Below, in pieces: positions 1 through 8,777 of a stretch of DNA of 64,000 nt. Source of the stretch: Pseudomonas sp. BP8 (lineage in GTDB: Bacteria > Pseudomonadota > Gammaproteobacteria > Pseudomonadales > Pseudomonadaceae); assembly GCF_017875955.1 (NCBI RefSeq), contig NZ_JAGINK010000001.1, positions 2,572,501 through 2,636,500 on the forward strand, in the 5' to 3' direction. Within the stretch, counting starts at the first letter, position 1, and each line of letters opens with the position of its first letter. A program made the position numbers and the translations under genes. The notes under the pieces were generated by a model. The model did not search any database and was not told the DNA's origin. It was given only the letters and a program-made list of their open reading frames with translations.

Positions 1-413
<413 letters not shown>

Positions 414-541
414 TATAACACCCAAGCAATTTGCTAGCGCGAATTGCGGTGGTGAAGACGAAACAGCTGAAAATTCGCACCATCACAAATCACATATCCG
501 AATTCGCTGGGCTGTCCATCTGGACATTCTGGCTACAGAAT

Positions 542-661
542 TTCTTGACGACCATAGAGCATTGGAACCACCTGATCCCATCCCGAACTCAGTAGTGAAA
601 CGATGCATCGCCGATGGTAGTGTGGGGTTTCCCCATGTGAGAGTAGGTCATCGTCAAGATT
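542..661 (+). rRNA. rrf: 5S ribosomal RNA
   Basis: A 120-base segment carries the conserved 5S core (ggaaccacctgatcccatcc, then ccgaactcagtagtgaaac) and closing ends tcttgacga / tcgtcaaga that pair to form helix I. It sits downstream of the 23S end on the same strand, completing the rRNA operon. End positions are set from the pairing of the terminal helix. Confidence 0.95.
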
Positions 662-669
662 CATTTCGC

Positions 670-705
670 AAAACCCCTATCTGCGCAAGCAGGTAGGGGT
701 TTTGT
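670..705 (+). terminator. Rho-independent terminator of the rRNA operon
   Basis: An inverted repeat with arms aaaacccctatctg and caggtaggggtttt around a short loop is followed by a T-rich run. It lies 8 bases after 5S and ends the rRNA transcript. The next gene, on the minus strand, ends at 739, so it may also help stop that transcript. Confidence 0.85.
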
Positions 706-738
706 CTTTGTGCGCTGAAAAAGGGACAGCAGTGCTAC

Positions 739-1602
739 CTATCCGCGTGCCAGTTCCATCAGATGCGCCATAGCTTCTTCACTCTTCAGCACTAGTACAT
801 CCCCCACCAGCGAATCCAACACCACCTCCGCCGTATTACCAATCAACGCTCCTGAAATTCCAGTGCGGGCAACCGTGCCAATTACCGTCACCACTGCATC
901 ACAGGTTTTCTCGGTATAGGGAATCAATACATCCGCTGGGCCTTCCGCGATGTGCAGTCGCTCATCACTGATATCGAACTCGGCCTGGAACGCACTGCAG
1001 GCGTCACGGTAATGCTGCTCGATAGAGTCCTTGTTCTGGTAGACCGGATCCGCTGCCGAGAGCATAGGTGAGGGGTGTGCGCTGATCACGTGCAGGTTGC
1101 CCTTTGCCAGGCCGGCAATGGCATAACCGTGATCGATGATGCTGGCATGCAGTAAGCGGTGCGCTTCGTCATGATTGCCCACATCCACTGCGGCCAGGAC
1201 CACTCCGCCGGTCCAAGGTCGCTCGCTCTTGACCATCAGCACCGCACATGGGCACTGACGTAACAGTTTCCAGTCACTCGGGGTCAGCAGCGCCTTTTTC
1301 AAGGGGTTGTCCGGCCTATGCTCCTTGATGACCAGCTCACACCCTTCCTGTTGTTGTACGTCGACGATCGACTCGTGCAGGGTCTCGTGCCATGTCTGCT
1401 CATGGCTCACGTTGTCATAGCCATCGTCGTGCAGCTGGCTGGCCAGCAGGCTCAGCAGCGCGCCATGGTCCTGCTTCTTGTCACACATCAACAGGTGCAG
1501 GCGGGCGCCGGTCACGCCGGCAATCAGTTTTGCCCTGGTCAGGGCGCGGCTATGAGCGTGATCAGGGTCGAGTACGACCAGAATGCTACGAACGGCTTGC
1601 AT
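739..1602 (-). CDS. Universal stress protein, two Usp domains (UspE-like)
   Basis: A 287-residue protein with two tandem Usp domains, the length and layout of the UspE class. The first domain opens with the strand RSILVVLDPDHAHSRALTRA; the second carries GGVVLAAVDVGN and ends in VIGTVARTGISGALIGNTAEVVL, a variant of the usual ATP-contacting G-x-x-G-x9-G segment. These cytoplasmic proteins help cells survive starvation and low oxygen. The ATG at 1602 is preferred to the one at 1608 because GGGAGG is then about 8 bases away. A class II ANR/FNR-type promoter lies upstream, which fits anaerobic induction as known for Pseudomonas Usp genes. Confidence 0.88.
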   Translation of the reverse strand: MQAVRSILVVLDPDHAHSRALTRAKLIAGVTGARLHLLMCDKKQDHGALLSLLASQLHDDGYDNVSHEQTWHETLHESIVDVQQQEGCELVIKEHRPDNPLKKALLTPSDWKLLRQCPCAVLMVKSERPWTGGVVLAAVDVGNHDEAHRLLHASIIDHGYAIAGLAKGNLHVISAHPSPMLSAADPVYQNKDSIEQHYRDACSAFQAEFDISDERLHIAEGPADVLIPYTEKTCDAVVTVIGTVARTGISGALIGNTAEVVLDSLVGDVLVLKSEEAMAHLMELARG

Positions 1603-1631
1603 GGGCATGACCTCCCGTTGGATGTTTGGCC

Positions 1632-1680
1632 TGGCTGACTATAGTCGGCGTCCCTGTCGGTACCGCTTGACGTGTATCAA
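1632..1680 (-). promoter_or_regulatory. Predicted ANR-box class II promoter of the Usp gene
   Basis: On the minus strand TTGATACACGTCAA (1680-1667) matches the FNR/ANR consensus TTGATNNNNATCAA at all but one defined position. A -10 element TATAGT occupies 1643-1638, which puts the start near 1632. The box centre is then about 41.5 bases upstream of the start, the class II activator distance. The spacing is the main support. No expression data were available. Confidence 0.6.
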
Positions 1681-1690
1681 GCATAGTCGC

Positions 1691-1718
1691 TGGTGATCGC
1701 CACAAGCCCCGGTATAAT
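1691..1718 (+). promoter_or_regulatory. Predicted sigma-70 promoter of miaE
   Basis: A perfect -10 TATAAT lies at 1713-1718, about 36 bases before the miaE ATG. The -35 is weak (TGGTGA, 1691-1696, 16-base spacer). Transcription would start near 1725. Confidence 0.5.
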
Positions 1719-1753
1719 CGCCGACCCTGCCGTTGTTCAGTCATTGTGAGCTT

Positions 1754-2371
1754 ATGTCCCTGATTCCCGAAGTCGACGCCTTTCTAGGTTGCCGCACCCC
1801 TGATGCCTGGATCGAAGCAGCGCTTGCCGACCAGGAGACGTTGCTGATCGACCACAAGAACTGCGAGTTCAAAGCCGCCAGCACGGCTTTGAGCCTTATT
1901 GCCAAATACAATACTCATCTCGACCTGATCAACATGATGTCGCGCCTCGCTCGAGAGGAGCTGGTCCATCACGAACAGGTGCTGCGCCTGATGAAGCGAC
2001 GTGGCGTGCCGTTGCGTCCGGTTTCGGCAGGACGCTACGCTTCAGGGCTACGCCGTCTGGTGCGTGCCCATGAGCCGGTGAAATTGGTGGATACCTTGGT
2101 GGTAGGGGCGTTCATAGAGGCGCGCAGCTGTGAGCGTTTCGCCGCGCTTGTACCGCACCTGGACGAAGAACTCGGCAGTTTCTATCACGGATTGCTGAAC
2201 AGTGAAGCCCGACACTTCCTGGGCTATCTGAAACTCGCCCACCAATACGGCGAAGAGGCAGACATCGCCCGCGTGGTGGTGAAAGTGCGAGAGGCGGAAG
2301 CTGAGCTGATCTGCTCTGCTGATCAGGAATTGCGCTTCCATAGCGGTATTCCGCTGGCCCGAGCTGTGTGA
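1754..2371 (+). CDS. miaE: tRNA-(ms2io6A)-hydroxylase MiaE
   Basis: A 205-residue non-haem di-iron monooxygenase. MiaE hydroxylates the isopentenyl chain of ms2i6A at position 37 of tRNAs reading UNN codons, giving ms2io6A. Iron-ligand helices of the ferritin-like fold are visible: REELVHHEQVL near residues 73-83, an E in VVGAFIEARSCERF, and NSEARHFLGYL. The ATG at 1754 (MSLIPEVDAFL) matches the family N-terminus better than an upstream in-frame start at 1733. It stands alone, divergent from the Usp gene. Confidence 0.93.
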   Translation: MSLIPEVDAFLGCRTPDAWIEAALADQETLLIDHKNCEFKAASTALSLIAKYNTHLDLINMMSRLAREELVHHEQVLRLMKRRGVPLRPVSAGRYASGLRRLVRAHEPVKLVDTLVVGAFIEARSCERFAALVPHLDEELGSFYHGLLNSEARHFLGYLKLAHQYGEEADIARVVVKVREAEAELICSADQELRFHSGIPLARAV

Positions 2372-2403
2372 GTCGTGCCCGGTGCCAGCGGAGCCACAGT
2401 GGC

Positions 2404-2724
2404 TTAGTGGCGGCGTCCGAGCAGCAGACCAATCACCAGCCCGAACCCGGCAGAAACCGCCACGGTTTGCCATGGATGGCCGCCAATGTAGTCCTGGGTG
2501 GCATCAACCACCGGTTGTGCGCGGTCACGCACGGAGCCTGCTGCCTCGCGTGCTTGTCGCAGCTTGAGGCTGATCTGTGCGCGCAGCGTGTCGGCCTCTT
2601 CGCCGACCAGCGATGCACTTTGTTCCAGTAGGCGCTCAGACTCATCGATCAACGACTGCAGTTCGCTGAACACTTGATCCTTGATCTGATCAGTATCGGT
2701 TTGCGTGGCAGATTTCCTGGCCAT
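2404..2724 (-). CDS. DUF883 / ElaB-YqjD family membrane-anchored protein
   Basis: A 106-residue protein with a charged helical N-terminal part (residues ~10-75, likely coiled coil) and a C-terminal membrane anchor with the glycine-rich pattern WQTVAVSAGFGLVIGLLLGRR that is diagnostic of the family. E. coli members ElaB and YqjD are inner-membrane proteins, and YqjD binds ribosomes in stationary phase. The ATG at 2724 has GAGGA at good spacing; a longer reading from 2811 adds an unlikely N-terminus. It converges on miaE. Confidence 0.88.
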   Translation of the reverse strand: MARKSATQTDTDQIKDQVFSELQSLIDESERLLEQSASLVGEEADTLRAQISLKLRQAREAAGSVRDRAQPVVDATQDYIGGHPWQTVAVSAGFGLVIGLLLGRRH

Positions 2725-2855
2725 TAACACGTCCTCGTCGATTGGGTAGATAGAACAATGGATACCGGTGAGCGCGGAAAGTTGCGCTGGCGTTCCGACC
2801 AACTGCTGCAACAGTGTAAGATAGCGCCCAATTTCACGCGGTAAGGTAGATCTTC

Positions 2856-3119
2856 ATGAGTTTCAATCTGGCCAACAGGAGCTTCGAGGAACGGGCGCAG
2901 ATCGAAGCGGAAAAGGCCCGGCTTTTCGAGTACTGGCAGGGCAACCTGGGCAAGGCAAAAGCGGAAGCTGGCCGGCTGATCTCGGAAAAGTCACGGCGCA
3001 AGGGCAAGTGGGCTGAATGGGTCCGCGCCGAACTTGAAGGCATGAATCCCCCGGAGTTTGCCAAGATGGTCCGCAGCGAAGTCAACAAGATGATGGCCGC
3101 TGCCAACGCTGGCCGCTGA
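2856..3119 (+). CDS. Conserved hypothetical protein, basic and helical
   Basis: 87 residues, rich in Lys, Arg, Glu and Ala, with no signal peptide and no membrane segment. It is predicted mostly helical and ends in an Ala-rich tail. The start has aaggt about 10 bases upstream. I recognise it only as a small protein of a kind common in Pseudomonas, with no assigned function. It is a single gene, divergent from the DUF883 gene and convergent with the LEA-type lipoprotein gene. Confidence 0.7.
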   Translation: MSFNLANRSFEERAQIEAEKARLFEYWQGNLGKAKAEAGRLISEKSRRKGKWAEWVRAELEGMNPPEFAKMVRSEVNKMMAAANAGR

Positions 3120-3138
3120 GCATCATCGCCTCACCCGC

Positions 3139-3618
3139 TCAAGGGGTACCCTGGGGTAGATTGAGTTTGCCCTGATCGGTGAAGCGTACGGTGCCCAGCA
3201 GGCCGCCTGCCAACTTGCCTCGCAGTACGTACGGCAGCCCTTGCAGGGATTGCACCTGGCTCAGGCCATAAGCCTGGCGCAAAAAGGCAAAGGCAGTAAC
3301 GCTGACCGGCACCACGATCACGGTTTCATCGTACCGCCCAATATGCCCGCGCTGGTCACTGACGCCCGCCGCCAACGGTTGGCCGTTTACCTCAAGGTTG
3401 AGCGCAACGCCATTGAAATCGACGGCGTTCTCGTTGGGGTTCTGCACGCGTATCTTCACCGCCATGCGCAGTTCCAGTTCCTGCCCGGGCAGTGGCTCAA
3501 TGCCAATTACGCTGATGTTCAGTGGATCGTGCGCCTGAAACAAGGCGCAGGCGTTGATCACACTGGCCAGCAGGACTACCAGGCAGAGACGTAGGTGACG
3601 CTGTAGGCGCGGGGTCAT
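3139..3618 (-). CDS. LEA type 2 family lipoprotein
   Basis: 159 residues. An N-terminal signal peptide ends in a lipobox (INAC, Cys at about residue 24), so the mature protein should be lipid-anchored in the envelope. The rest is a single beta-sandwich WHy/LEA14-type domain with the pattern ELRMAVKIRVQNPNENAVDFNGVALNLEVNG, in which NPN is the family's most conserved motif. Such proteins are thought to buffer stress. No close functional partner is nearby. Confidence 0.85.
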   Translation of the reverse strand: MTPRLQRHLRLCLVVLLASVINACALFQAHDPLNISVIGIEPLPGQELELRMAVKIRVQNPNENAVDFNGVALNLEVNGQPLAAGVSDQRGHIGRYDETVIVVPVSVTAFAFLRQAYGLSQVQSLQGLPYVLRGKLAGGLLGTVRFTDQGKLNLPQGTP

Positions 3619-3868
3619 TCAGGCAGCCTTCTGGTACGGAGCAAGTCATCAGTGTGGCAAATGCCCGTCGACGATGAAAGGATGGCGCTAGTTCGACTGT
3701 AATGATGACCTTGCCATCGGGAACCAGTGCTCACCGCAGCCTGTTCACGTTGTAGCTTTCAGACACATGAGGAATTACCTCTCTAGGATTTCGCACTTTT
3801 CCTACGAACCTGTCGCGCCTTAGGCTATCCAACGCTTGAGCGCGGCTTTTCGTGCGGGGAGGTGAAGC

Positions 3869-4186
3869 ATGAACTCTACACTGCCAGTCCTGGCCCTCGG
3901 CCTGTTCCTGAGCCTGCCGCTGCCTGCCGCGCTGGCTCAGCCGCCTTTGCTCGCGGCCAGTGACAGCAACCCGTACAACAGCCCGATCCAGCGCGCCAAC
4001 CCTAATAGCCGTCAAGGCAGCGTGCCAGCTACGCCTCCCGTGCGCGGGCCATCTACCCAGCCGATGCCGCGCCCGCCAACCCTCGACAACCGGGGTATCG
4101 GCAATGGCGACAATCTGCGCCGGCAACAACAGACACCCCGCCTGGAACCCACCCGGCCACCCCGCGACAGCCAACGCGCGCCGTGA
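3869..4186 (+). CDS. Small secreted proline-rich protein
   Basis: 105 residues with a clear signal peptide (hydrophobic LPVLALGLFLSLPLPAALA, cleavage after ALA near residue 23). The mature part is low complexity, rich in Pro, Asn, Gln and Arg (repeated RP/PP pairs), probably disordered and periplasmic. A strong Shine-Dalgarno (GGGAGGTG) precedes the ATG. The stop lies 26 bases before the sugar dehydrogenase start, so the two are probably co-transcribed. No function is assigned. Confidence 0.7.
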   Translation: MNSTLPVLALGLFLSLPLPAALAQPPLLAASDSNPYNSPIQRANPNSRQGSVPATPPVRGPSTQPMPRPPTLDNRGIGNGDNLRRQQQTPRLEPTRPPRDSQRAP

Positions 4187-4212
4187 GCCCCACTGACTGG
4201 AAGGAACCGTGC

Positions 4213-5364
4213 ATGACACGACGAACCTGGATGACCACTCTGGCCGCGGCGGCATTACTGCCGGTACTGGCCCATGCCGCATCCGAGCAGCGCTTGCCCA
4301 GCGAGGAAGGCCAACTCACCGTGAACACCGTTGCTGATGGCCTGCGCAACCCGTGGGCCCTGGCGTTTCTGCCGGGTAGCAAGGACATGCTGGTCACCGA
4401 GCGCAGCGGCAACCTGCGCGTGGTGACTGCTGAAGGCAAGGTCGGGCCGCCGCTGTCCGGTGTCCCCAAGGTGTGGGCAGAGGGGCAGGGTGGACTGCTC
4501 GATGTGGTGCTTTCCCCGGACTTCGAGAAGGACCGCACGGTCTATTTGTCGTTTGCCGAAGAGGGCAGTGATGGCAAGGCCGGCACAGCGGTGGGTCGCG
4601 GGCAGCTGTCCCAGGATCAGGCCCGGCTCGACAACTTTTCGGTGATTTTCCGCCAGATGCCAAAGTTGTCCGAGGGTAATCACTTCGGATCGCGGCTGGT
4701 CTTCGATCGCAACGGCTACCTGTTTATTGCCCTCGGCGAGAACAATCAGCGGCCCACCGCGCAGGATCTGGACAAACTGCAAGGCAAGATCGTGCGTATT
4801 CTTCCCGATGGGGAAGTGCCCAAGGACAATCCGTTTGTCGGCAAGGACAACGTCCGCCCTGAGATCTGGTCATTTGGCCACCGTAACCAGCAAGGAGCGG
4901 CGCTCAACCCTTGGACCGGCAAGCTTTGGACCAACGAGCATGGCCCGCGTGGGGGCGACGAGATCAATATCCCGCAGGCGGGCAAGAATTACGGCTGGCC
5001 CATCGCGACCCACGGCATCAACTACTCCCTGCTGCCAATTCCCGAGGCCAAGGGCAAGCATGTGGACGGTATGGTGGACCCACACCATGTCTGGGAGAAG
5101 TCCCCGGGCATCAGCGGCATGGCCTTTTATGACCGGCCCACTTTCAAGGCGTGGGACCATAACCTGTTCATCGGAGCCCTGGCGACTCAGGAGCTGATTC
5201 GCCTGCAGCTTGATGGCGACAAGATCGTTCATGAAGAGCGTCTGCTTGGCGAATTGAAAGCGCGCATTCGCGACGTGCGGGTTGGACCGGATGGGTATCT
5301 GTATGTGCTGACCGATGCCAAGGACGGAGCTGTATTGAAGGTCGGCCTCAGCGAAACTCAATAG
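4213..5364 (+). CDS. PQQ-dependent sugar (aldose) dehydrogenase, YliI/Asd type
   Basis: 383 residues, periplasmic. A signal peptide (MTRRTWMTTLAAAALLPVLAHA) precedes a six-bladed beta-propeller of the soluble glucose dehydrogenase family. Visible signatures are NPWALAFLPG, the metal/PQQ region EGNHFGSRLVFDRNGYLFIALGE, and the active-site blade EIWSFGHRNQQGAALNPWTGKLWTNEHGPRGGDEIN. Relatives oxidise aldoses with PQQ and calcium. The ATG at 4213 (RBS GGAAGGAA) is chosen because the upstream in-frame start at 4183 would add residues before the signal peptide. Confidence 0.9.
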   Translation: MTRRTWMTTLAAAALLPVLAHAASEQRLPSEEGQLTVNTVADGLRNPWALAFLPGSKDMLVTERSGNLRVVTAEGKVGPPLSGVPKVWAEGQGGLLDVVLSPDFEKDRTVYLSFAEEGSDGKAGTAVGRGQLSQDQARLDNFSVIFRQMPKLSEGNHFGSRLVFDRNGYLFIALGENNQRPTAQDLDKLQGKIVRILPDGEVPKDNPFVGKDNVRPEIWSFGHRNQQGAALNPWTGKLWTNEHGPRGGDEINIPQAGKNYGWPIATHGINYSLLPIPEAKGKHVDGMVDPHHVWEKSPGISGMAFYDRPTFKAWDHNLFIGALATQELIRLQLDGDKIVHEERLLGELKARIRDVRVGPDGYLYVLTDAKDGAVLKVGLSETQ

Positions 5365-5383
5365 ATGCGGCGCGGTTACCGTC

Positions 5384-5410
5384 GTCTTTGCGGGTCAAAC
5401 CCACGAAGAC
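5384..5410 (+). terminator. Hairpin downstream of the sugar dehydrogenase gene
   Basis: GTCTTTGCGGGT and ACCCACGAAGAC pair around a 3-base loop with two G-U-type mismatches. It resembles half of a REP element and lies 20 bases after the stop. It has no long T-run, so its role as terminator is tentative. Confidence 0.45.
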
Positions 5411-5491
5411 ATCGGCAAGTGCACTCTAAAAACGGCATGATGGCAGCACACTTTGCCACTGCATGGCGCTACTTAGGCTACTGATTCGCGC

Positions 5492-6592
5492 ATGTCTCCT
5501 GCCTCTCTCTACCAACAAGCCCTGGCCGAACAGGGCTTCGTTGCTGATCCTGCCCAAGCCGAGGCGGTTACAGCTCTGCAAGCCTGCTATGAGTCGCTGC
5601 AAGGCCCTCAGGCTGCCCAGGGCGTGTACCTGTGGGGGCCTGTCGGTCGCGGCAAGACCTGGCTGATGGACCAGTTCTACGGCTGCCTGAAGGTGCCCGC
5701 CCGCCGTCAGCACTTCCATCACTTCATGGCTTGGGTGCACCAGCGCCTGTTCCAGCTCAACGGCACGGCCGACCCTCTGCATGCACTGGCCAGCGGCCTT
5801 GCCGCGCAGATCCGCGTGCTGTGCTTCGATGAGCTGTTCGTCAACGATATCGGTGATGCGATCATCCTGGGTCGGCTATTCCATGCACTGTTTGACCAGG
5901 GCGTAGTGATCGTCGCCACTTCCAACCAGCCACCAGGCCAGCTTTATCAGGATGGTTTCAACCGCGAGCGCTTCCTGCCAGCCATCGAGGCCATCGAGCG
6001 GCACATGCGTGTGCTGTCAGTCGCCGGTGAGCACGACCACCGTCTGCATCCGGGCGCCAGCCACCAGCGCTTTTGGCTAGCCGAGCCCGGCCAGCCCAGT
6101 GCGCTGCACGCAGTGTTCGCCCAGCTGAGCCCAGGCGATGTCGGTACCGAGCAGCCCCTGCAGATCGGCTCGCGGCAGATTCAGGTAGTAAGACGCAGCA
6201 GCCAGGCAATCTGGTGTCGTTTCAGCGATCTGTGCGAGCAGGCGTTGTCAGCCCTGGAGTTCATGGCCCTGTGCGACCAGTTTCCGGCCATCCTGATGAG
6301 CGAGATTCCAGCCCTGAGCGGTGAGCAACGGGCCGGACGCATCGCTCGTGGCACCGAAGACGGCGCCCAGCGAGTGGCCGCGGGTGACCGCCAGCTGCCG
6401 GCTCTGGCACCACGCGATGACAGCGTGCGGCGCTTTATTGCCCTGGTCGACGAGTGCTACGACCGTCGGGTCGCCTTGTATCTGGAAGCCGACGTAGCGC
6501 TTGAGGCGCTCTACACGCACGGCTATCTGGCGTTCCCTTACCAGCGCACCCTGAGCCGGCTAAGGGAGATGCAACTGCAACGTTTTGCCTGA
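5492..6592 (+). CDS. zapE: Cell division protein ZapE (AFG1-like ATPase)
   Basis: 366 residues. An AFG1-family P-loop ATPase with Walker A GPVGRGKT at residues 49-56 and Walker B LCFDEL at about 110-115, followed by the sensor segment VVIVATSNQPP. In E. coli ZapE associates with the Z-ring and destabilises FtsZ polymers under low oxygen and high temperature. The C-terminal DECYDRRV-LYL pattern is typical of the family. It is a single gene. Confidence 0.92.
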   Translation: MSPASLYQQALAEQGFVADPAQAEAVTALQACYESLQGPQAAQGVYLWGPVGRGKTWLMDQFYGCLKVPARRQHFHHFMAWVHQRLFQLNGTADPLHALASGLAAQIRVLCFDELFVNDIGDAIILGRLFHALFDQGVVIVATSNQPPGQLYQDGFNRERFLPAIEAIERHMRVLSVAGEHDHRLHPGASHQRFWLAEPGQPSALHAVFAQLSPGDVGTEQPLQIGSRQIQVVRRSSQAIWCRFSDLCEQALSALEFMALCDQFPAILMSEIPALSGEQRAGRIARGTEDGAQRVAAGDRQLPALAPRDDSVRRFIALVDECYDRRVALYLEADVALEALYTHGYLAFPYQRTLSRLREMQLQRFA

Positions 6593-6602
6593 ATAAGCCT
6601 GG

Positions 6603-7601
6603 CTAGCGTTGCAACCAGTCGATCAGGGCCTTGTGGAAGCGCCTCGGCTCCTCGATCTGCGGAGCATGGCCCATGCCTTCGAAGGTCATCAACTCACCCT
6701 GTGGAATCAGTTCGGCCACGCGCGGCCCCAGTTCCTTGTAGTTGCCCAGGCGTGCCTTGACCTCAGGTGGGGCAATATCGCTGCCAATGGCGGTGTTGTC
6801 CTGGTCGCCGATCATCAGCAGTGTCGGTACTTGCAGGTCCTTGAATTCGTGGTAGACCGGCTGGGTGAAGATCATGTCGTAGATCAGCGCCGAGTTCCAC
6901 GCTACCAGGGTGTGACCTGGTCCCTTGTTAAGGCCCACCAGCATCTGTACCCAACGTTCGTACTCCGGTTTCCAACGCCCGGCGTAGTAGGTCTTGCGCT
7001 CATAGTTGCGCACGCCCTCGGCGTCGAGCTTGAGTTCGCGCTCATACCATTGGTCGACAGTACGGTAGGGCACGCCCAAGGCTTTCCAGTCCTCAAGGCC
7101 GATCGGATTGACCATCGCCAGGCGCTGCACCTGTTGCGGATACATCAGGGCATAACGGGTAGCGAGCATGCCACCGGTCGAGTGGCCGAGGATGATCGCC
7201 TGCTTGACGCCCAACTGCTCCAGCAGGGCGTGGGTATTGCTCGCCAATTGCTGGAAGCTGTACTGGTAGTAGTCTGGTTTGCTTGAGGTACAAAAACCGA
7301 TCTGGTCCGGGGCGATGACCCGGTAACCCGCCTGGCTCAGCGCCTCGATAGAGGACTCCCAGGTCGCCGCGCAGAAGTTCTTGCCATGCATCAGCACCAC
7401 GCTGTGGCCATTGGCCTTGCCCTGGGCGGGCACGTCCATGTAGCCCATCTGCAGGGCCTGACCCTGCGAGGTGAAGTCGAAATGCTTGAGCGGATGAGGG
7501 TAGTCAAACCCTTCAAGCTGTTTGCCGTAGGTGGGCGAATCGGCGGCGATGGCCGGGCTGCCAAGGAGGCAGGCGAGGGCCAGGGCGGTTGCGCGCAGCA
7601 T
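6603..7601 (-). CDS. Exported alpha/beta-fold hydrolase
   Basis: 332 residues with a signal peptide (cleavage after AIAA, residue ~20). The alpha/beta-hydrolase core is complete: oxyanion HG in VVLMHGKNF, nucleophile Ser141 in GHSTGG, acid in MIGDQDN near 267, and His312 in EGMGHAPQ. The substrate is unknown. The arrangement resembles haloperoxidase/epoxide-hydrolase-like esterases. Start has GGAG about 8 bases upstream. It converges on zapE. Confidence 0.85.
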   Translation of the reverse strand: MLRATALALACLLGSPAIAADSPTYGKQLEGFDYPHPLKHFDFTSQGQALQMGYMDVPAQGKANGHSVVLMHGKNFCAATWESSIEALSQAGYRVIAPDQIGFCTSSKPDYYQYSFQQLASNTHALLEQLGVKQAIILGHSTGGMLATRYALMYPQQVQRLAMVNPIGLEDWKALGVPYRTVDQWYERELKLDAEGVRNYERKTYYAGRWKPEYERWVQMLVGLNKGPGHTLVAWNSALIYDMIFTQPVYHEFKDLQVPTLLMIGDQDNTAIGSDIAPPEVKARLGNYKELGPRVAELIPQGELMTFEGMGHAPQIEEPRRFHKALIDWLQR

Positions 7602-7676
7602 GGGGGCACTCCGTGTAGGACCATGTAGGAAAAAGCGACTTTAACAGCCAGCGAACCGTCTGGAAGGGCAAAGGTG

Positions 7677-8114
7677 TTACTGGCCGTTAAACCAACCCAG
7701 GGTAATCAACAGCACAATCAGGTAGCGTCCGCCCTTGGCCAAGGTGACCAGCAGCAGGAAGCGCCAGAACGGTTCGCGCATGATGCCTGCAATCAAGGTC
7801 AGTGGATCGCCGATCACCGGCATCCAGCTCAGCAGCAATGACCATTGGCCCCAGCGCTGGTAGCGGCGTTGGGCGCGCTCCAGTTGCGCTGCGCTGAAGG
7901 GAAACCAGCGGCGCCCGCGCAGGTGTTCGACGGCCCGTCCCAGCAGCCAGTTGACGATCGAACCGAGAACATTGCCCAGGGTCGCCACCAACAGCAGGGT
8001 CAGCCACGCCTCGGGTTCGCGCAGCACGAGGCCGACCAACACCGCCTCCGACTGCAGAGGCAATAGGGTTGCGGCACCAAAGGCACTGAGAAACAGCGCC
8101 CACAGACTCAACAC
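7677..8114 (-). CDS. YqaA family (DedA-like/SNARE-associated) membrane protein
   Basis: About 145 residues with three to four hydrophobic segments. It carries family features: LPLQSEAVLVGL, GNVLGSIVNWLLGR, and a GD-P motif in MPVIGDPLTLIAGIMR. DedA-superfamily proteins are inner-membrane proteins linked to lipid flipping or transport, but YqaA itself is unassigned. The GTG at 8114 is chosen because the family begins at the LSLWALFLS segment; a longer reading from 8159 would run into the upstream gene. It starts 10 bases after the DUF411 gene, so the two are likely co-transcribed. Confidence 0.78.
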   Translation of the reverse strand: MLSLWALFLSAFGAATLLPLQSEAVLVGLVLREPEAWLTLLLVATLGNVLGSIVNWLLGRAVEHLRGRRWFPFSAAQLERAQRRYQRWGQWSLLLSWMPVIGDPLTLIAGIMREPFWRFLLLVTLAKGGRYLIVLLITLGWFNGQ

Positions 8115-8124
8115 AGACGACGAC

Positions 8125-8553
8125 TCAGTAGCTGGCCACCACTTCGTCCTTGCCCTCATGAGTCAGGCCGATGACGTGATAGGGATCCTTATGGTCACCC
8201 ATTTCCATCCCGGGCGAGCCCATGGGCATGCCTGGTACGGCGATGCCCTTGAGATCATTGCGCTTGCTCAGCAAGCGCACCTGCTCGGCGGGCACGTGGC
8301 CCTCGACGAACTTGCCGTCGATCACCGCGGTGTGGCACGAGGCCAAGCGCGGCGCCACACCGAGACGCTGCTTGACGTCGCTCATATTGGGTTCGACATG
8401 ATCATTGACAGTGAAGCCATTGTCGCGCAGATGGCTGATCCACTTCTTGCAGCAGCCGCAATTGGGATCGCGGTAGACGTCGATAGTGTCAGCAGCCTGG
8501 GCCAGGCCGGCGAAAACCAGTAGGCCAAGGGTGAACAGAGGGTTGCGCAACAT
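8125..8553 (-). CDS. DUF411 periplasmic metal-binding protein
   Basis: 142 residues: signal peptide (cleavage after AQA near residue 20), then the DUF411 core with DPNCGCCKKW and HTAVIDGKFVEGHVPA, and a Met/Gly-rich segment PGMPMGSPGMEMG near the C-terminus. Members occur in copper-resistance loci and are thought to handle copper or other soft metals. No copper operon is visible here. Start ATG 8553 has AGAGGA upstream; an in-frame Met at 8610 is less likely because it displaces the signal peptide. Confidence 0.88.
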   Translation of the reverse strand: MLRNPLFTLGLLVFAGLAQAADTIDVYRDPNCGCCKKWISHLRDNGFTVNDHVEPNMSDVKQRLGVAPRLASCHTAVIDGKFVEGHVPAEQVRLLSKRNDLKGIAVPGMPMGSPGMEMGDHKDPYHVIGLTHEGKDEVVASY

Positions 8554-8777
8554 GGTCAGGTCCTCTTCAAGCACAGGCGCCAGGCCCGCGCGCAGCGCGA
8601 AAGTGAGCATTCTGGCGGGCGGCGCCTGTCAGCAAGCTGAGGCCTAGATTACAGATCTGTCAGGCAACCTGCATCGCTGATGCGCACGTTGCCAGGCGGG
8701 TTCATCTGGATCTACCGCAGCAGGGCACTTTTGCCAATGGCTGGGGCACTAACGTTATGAATCCCAGAGGAATGCAC

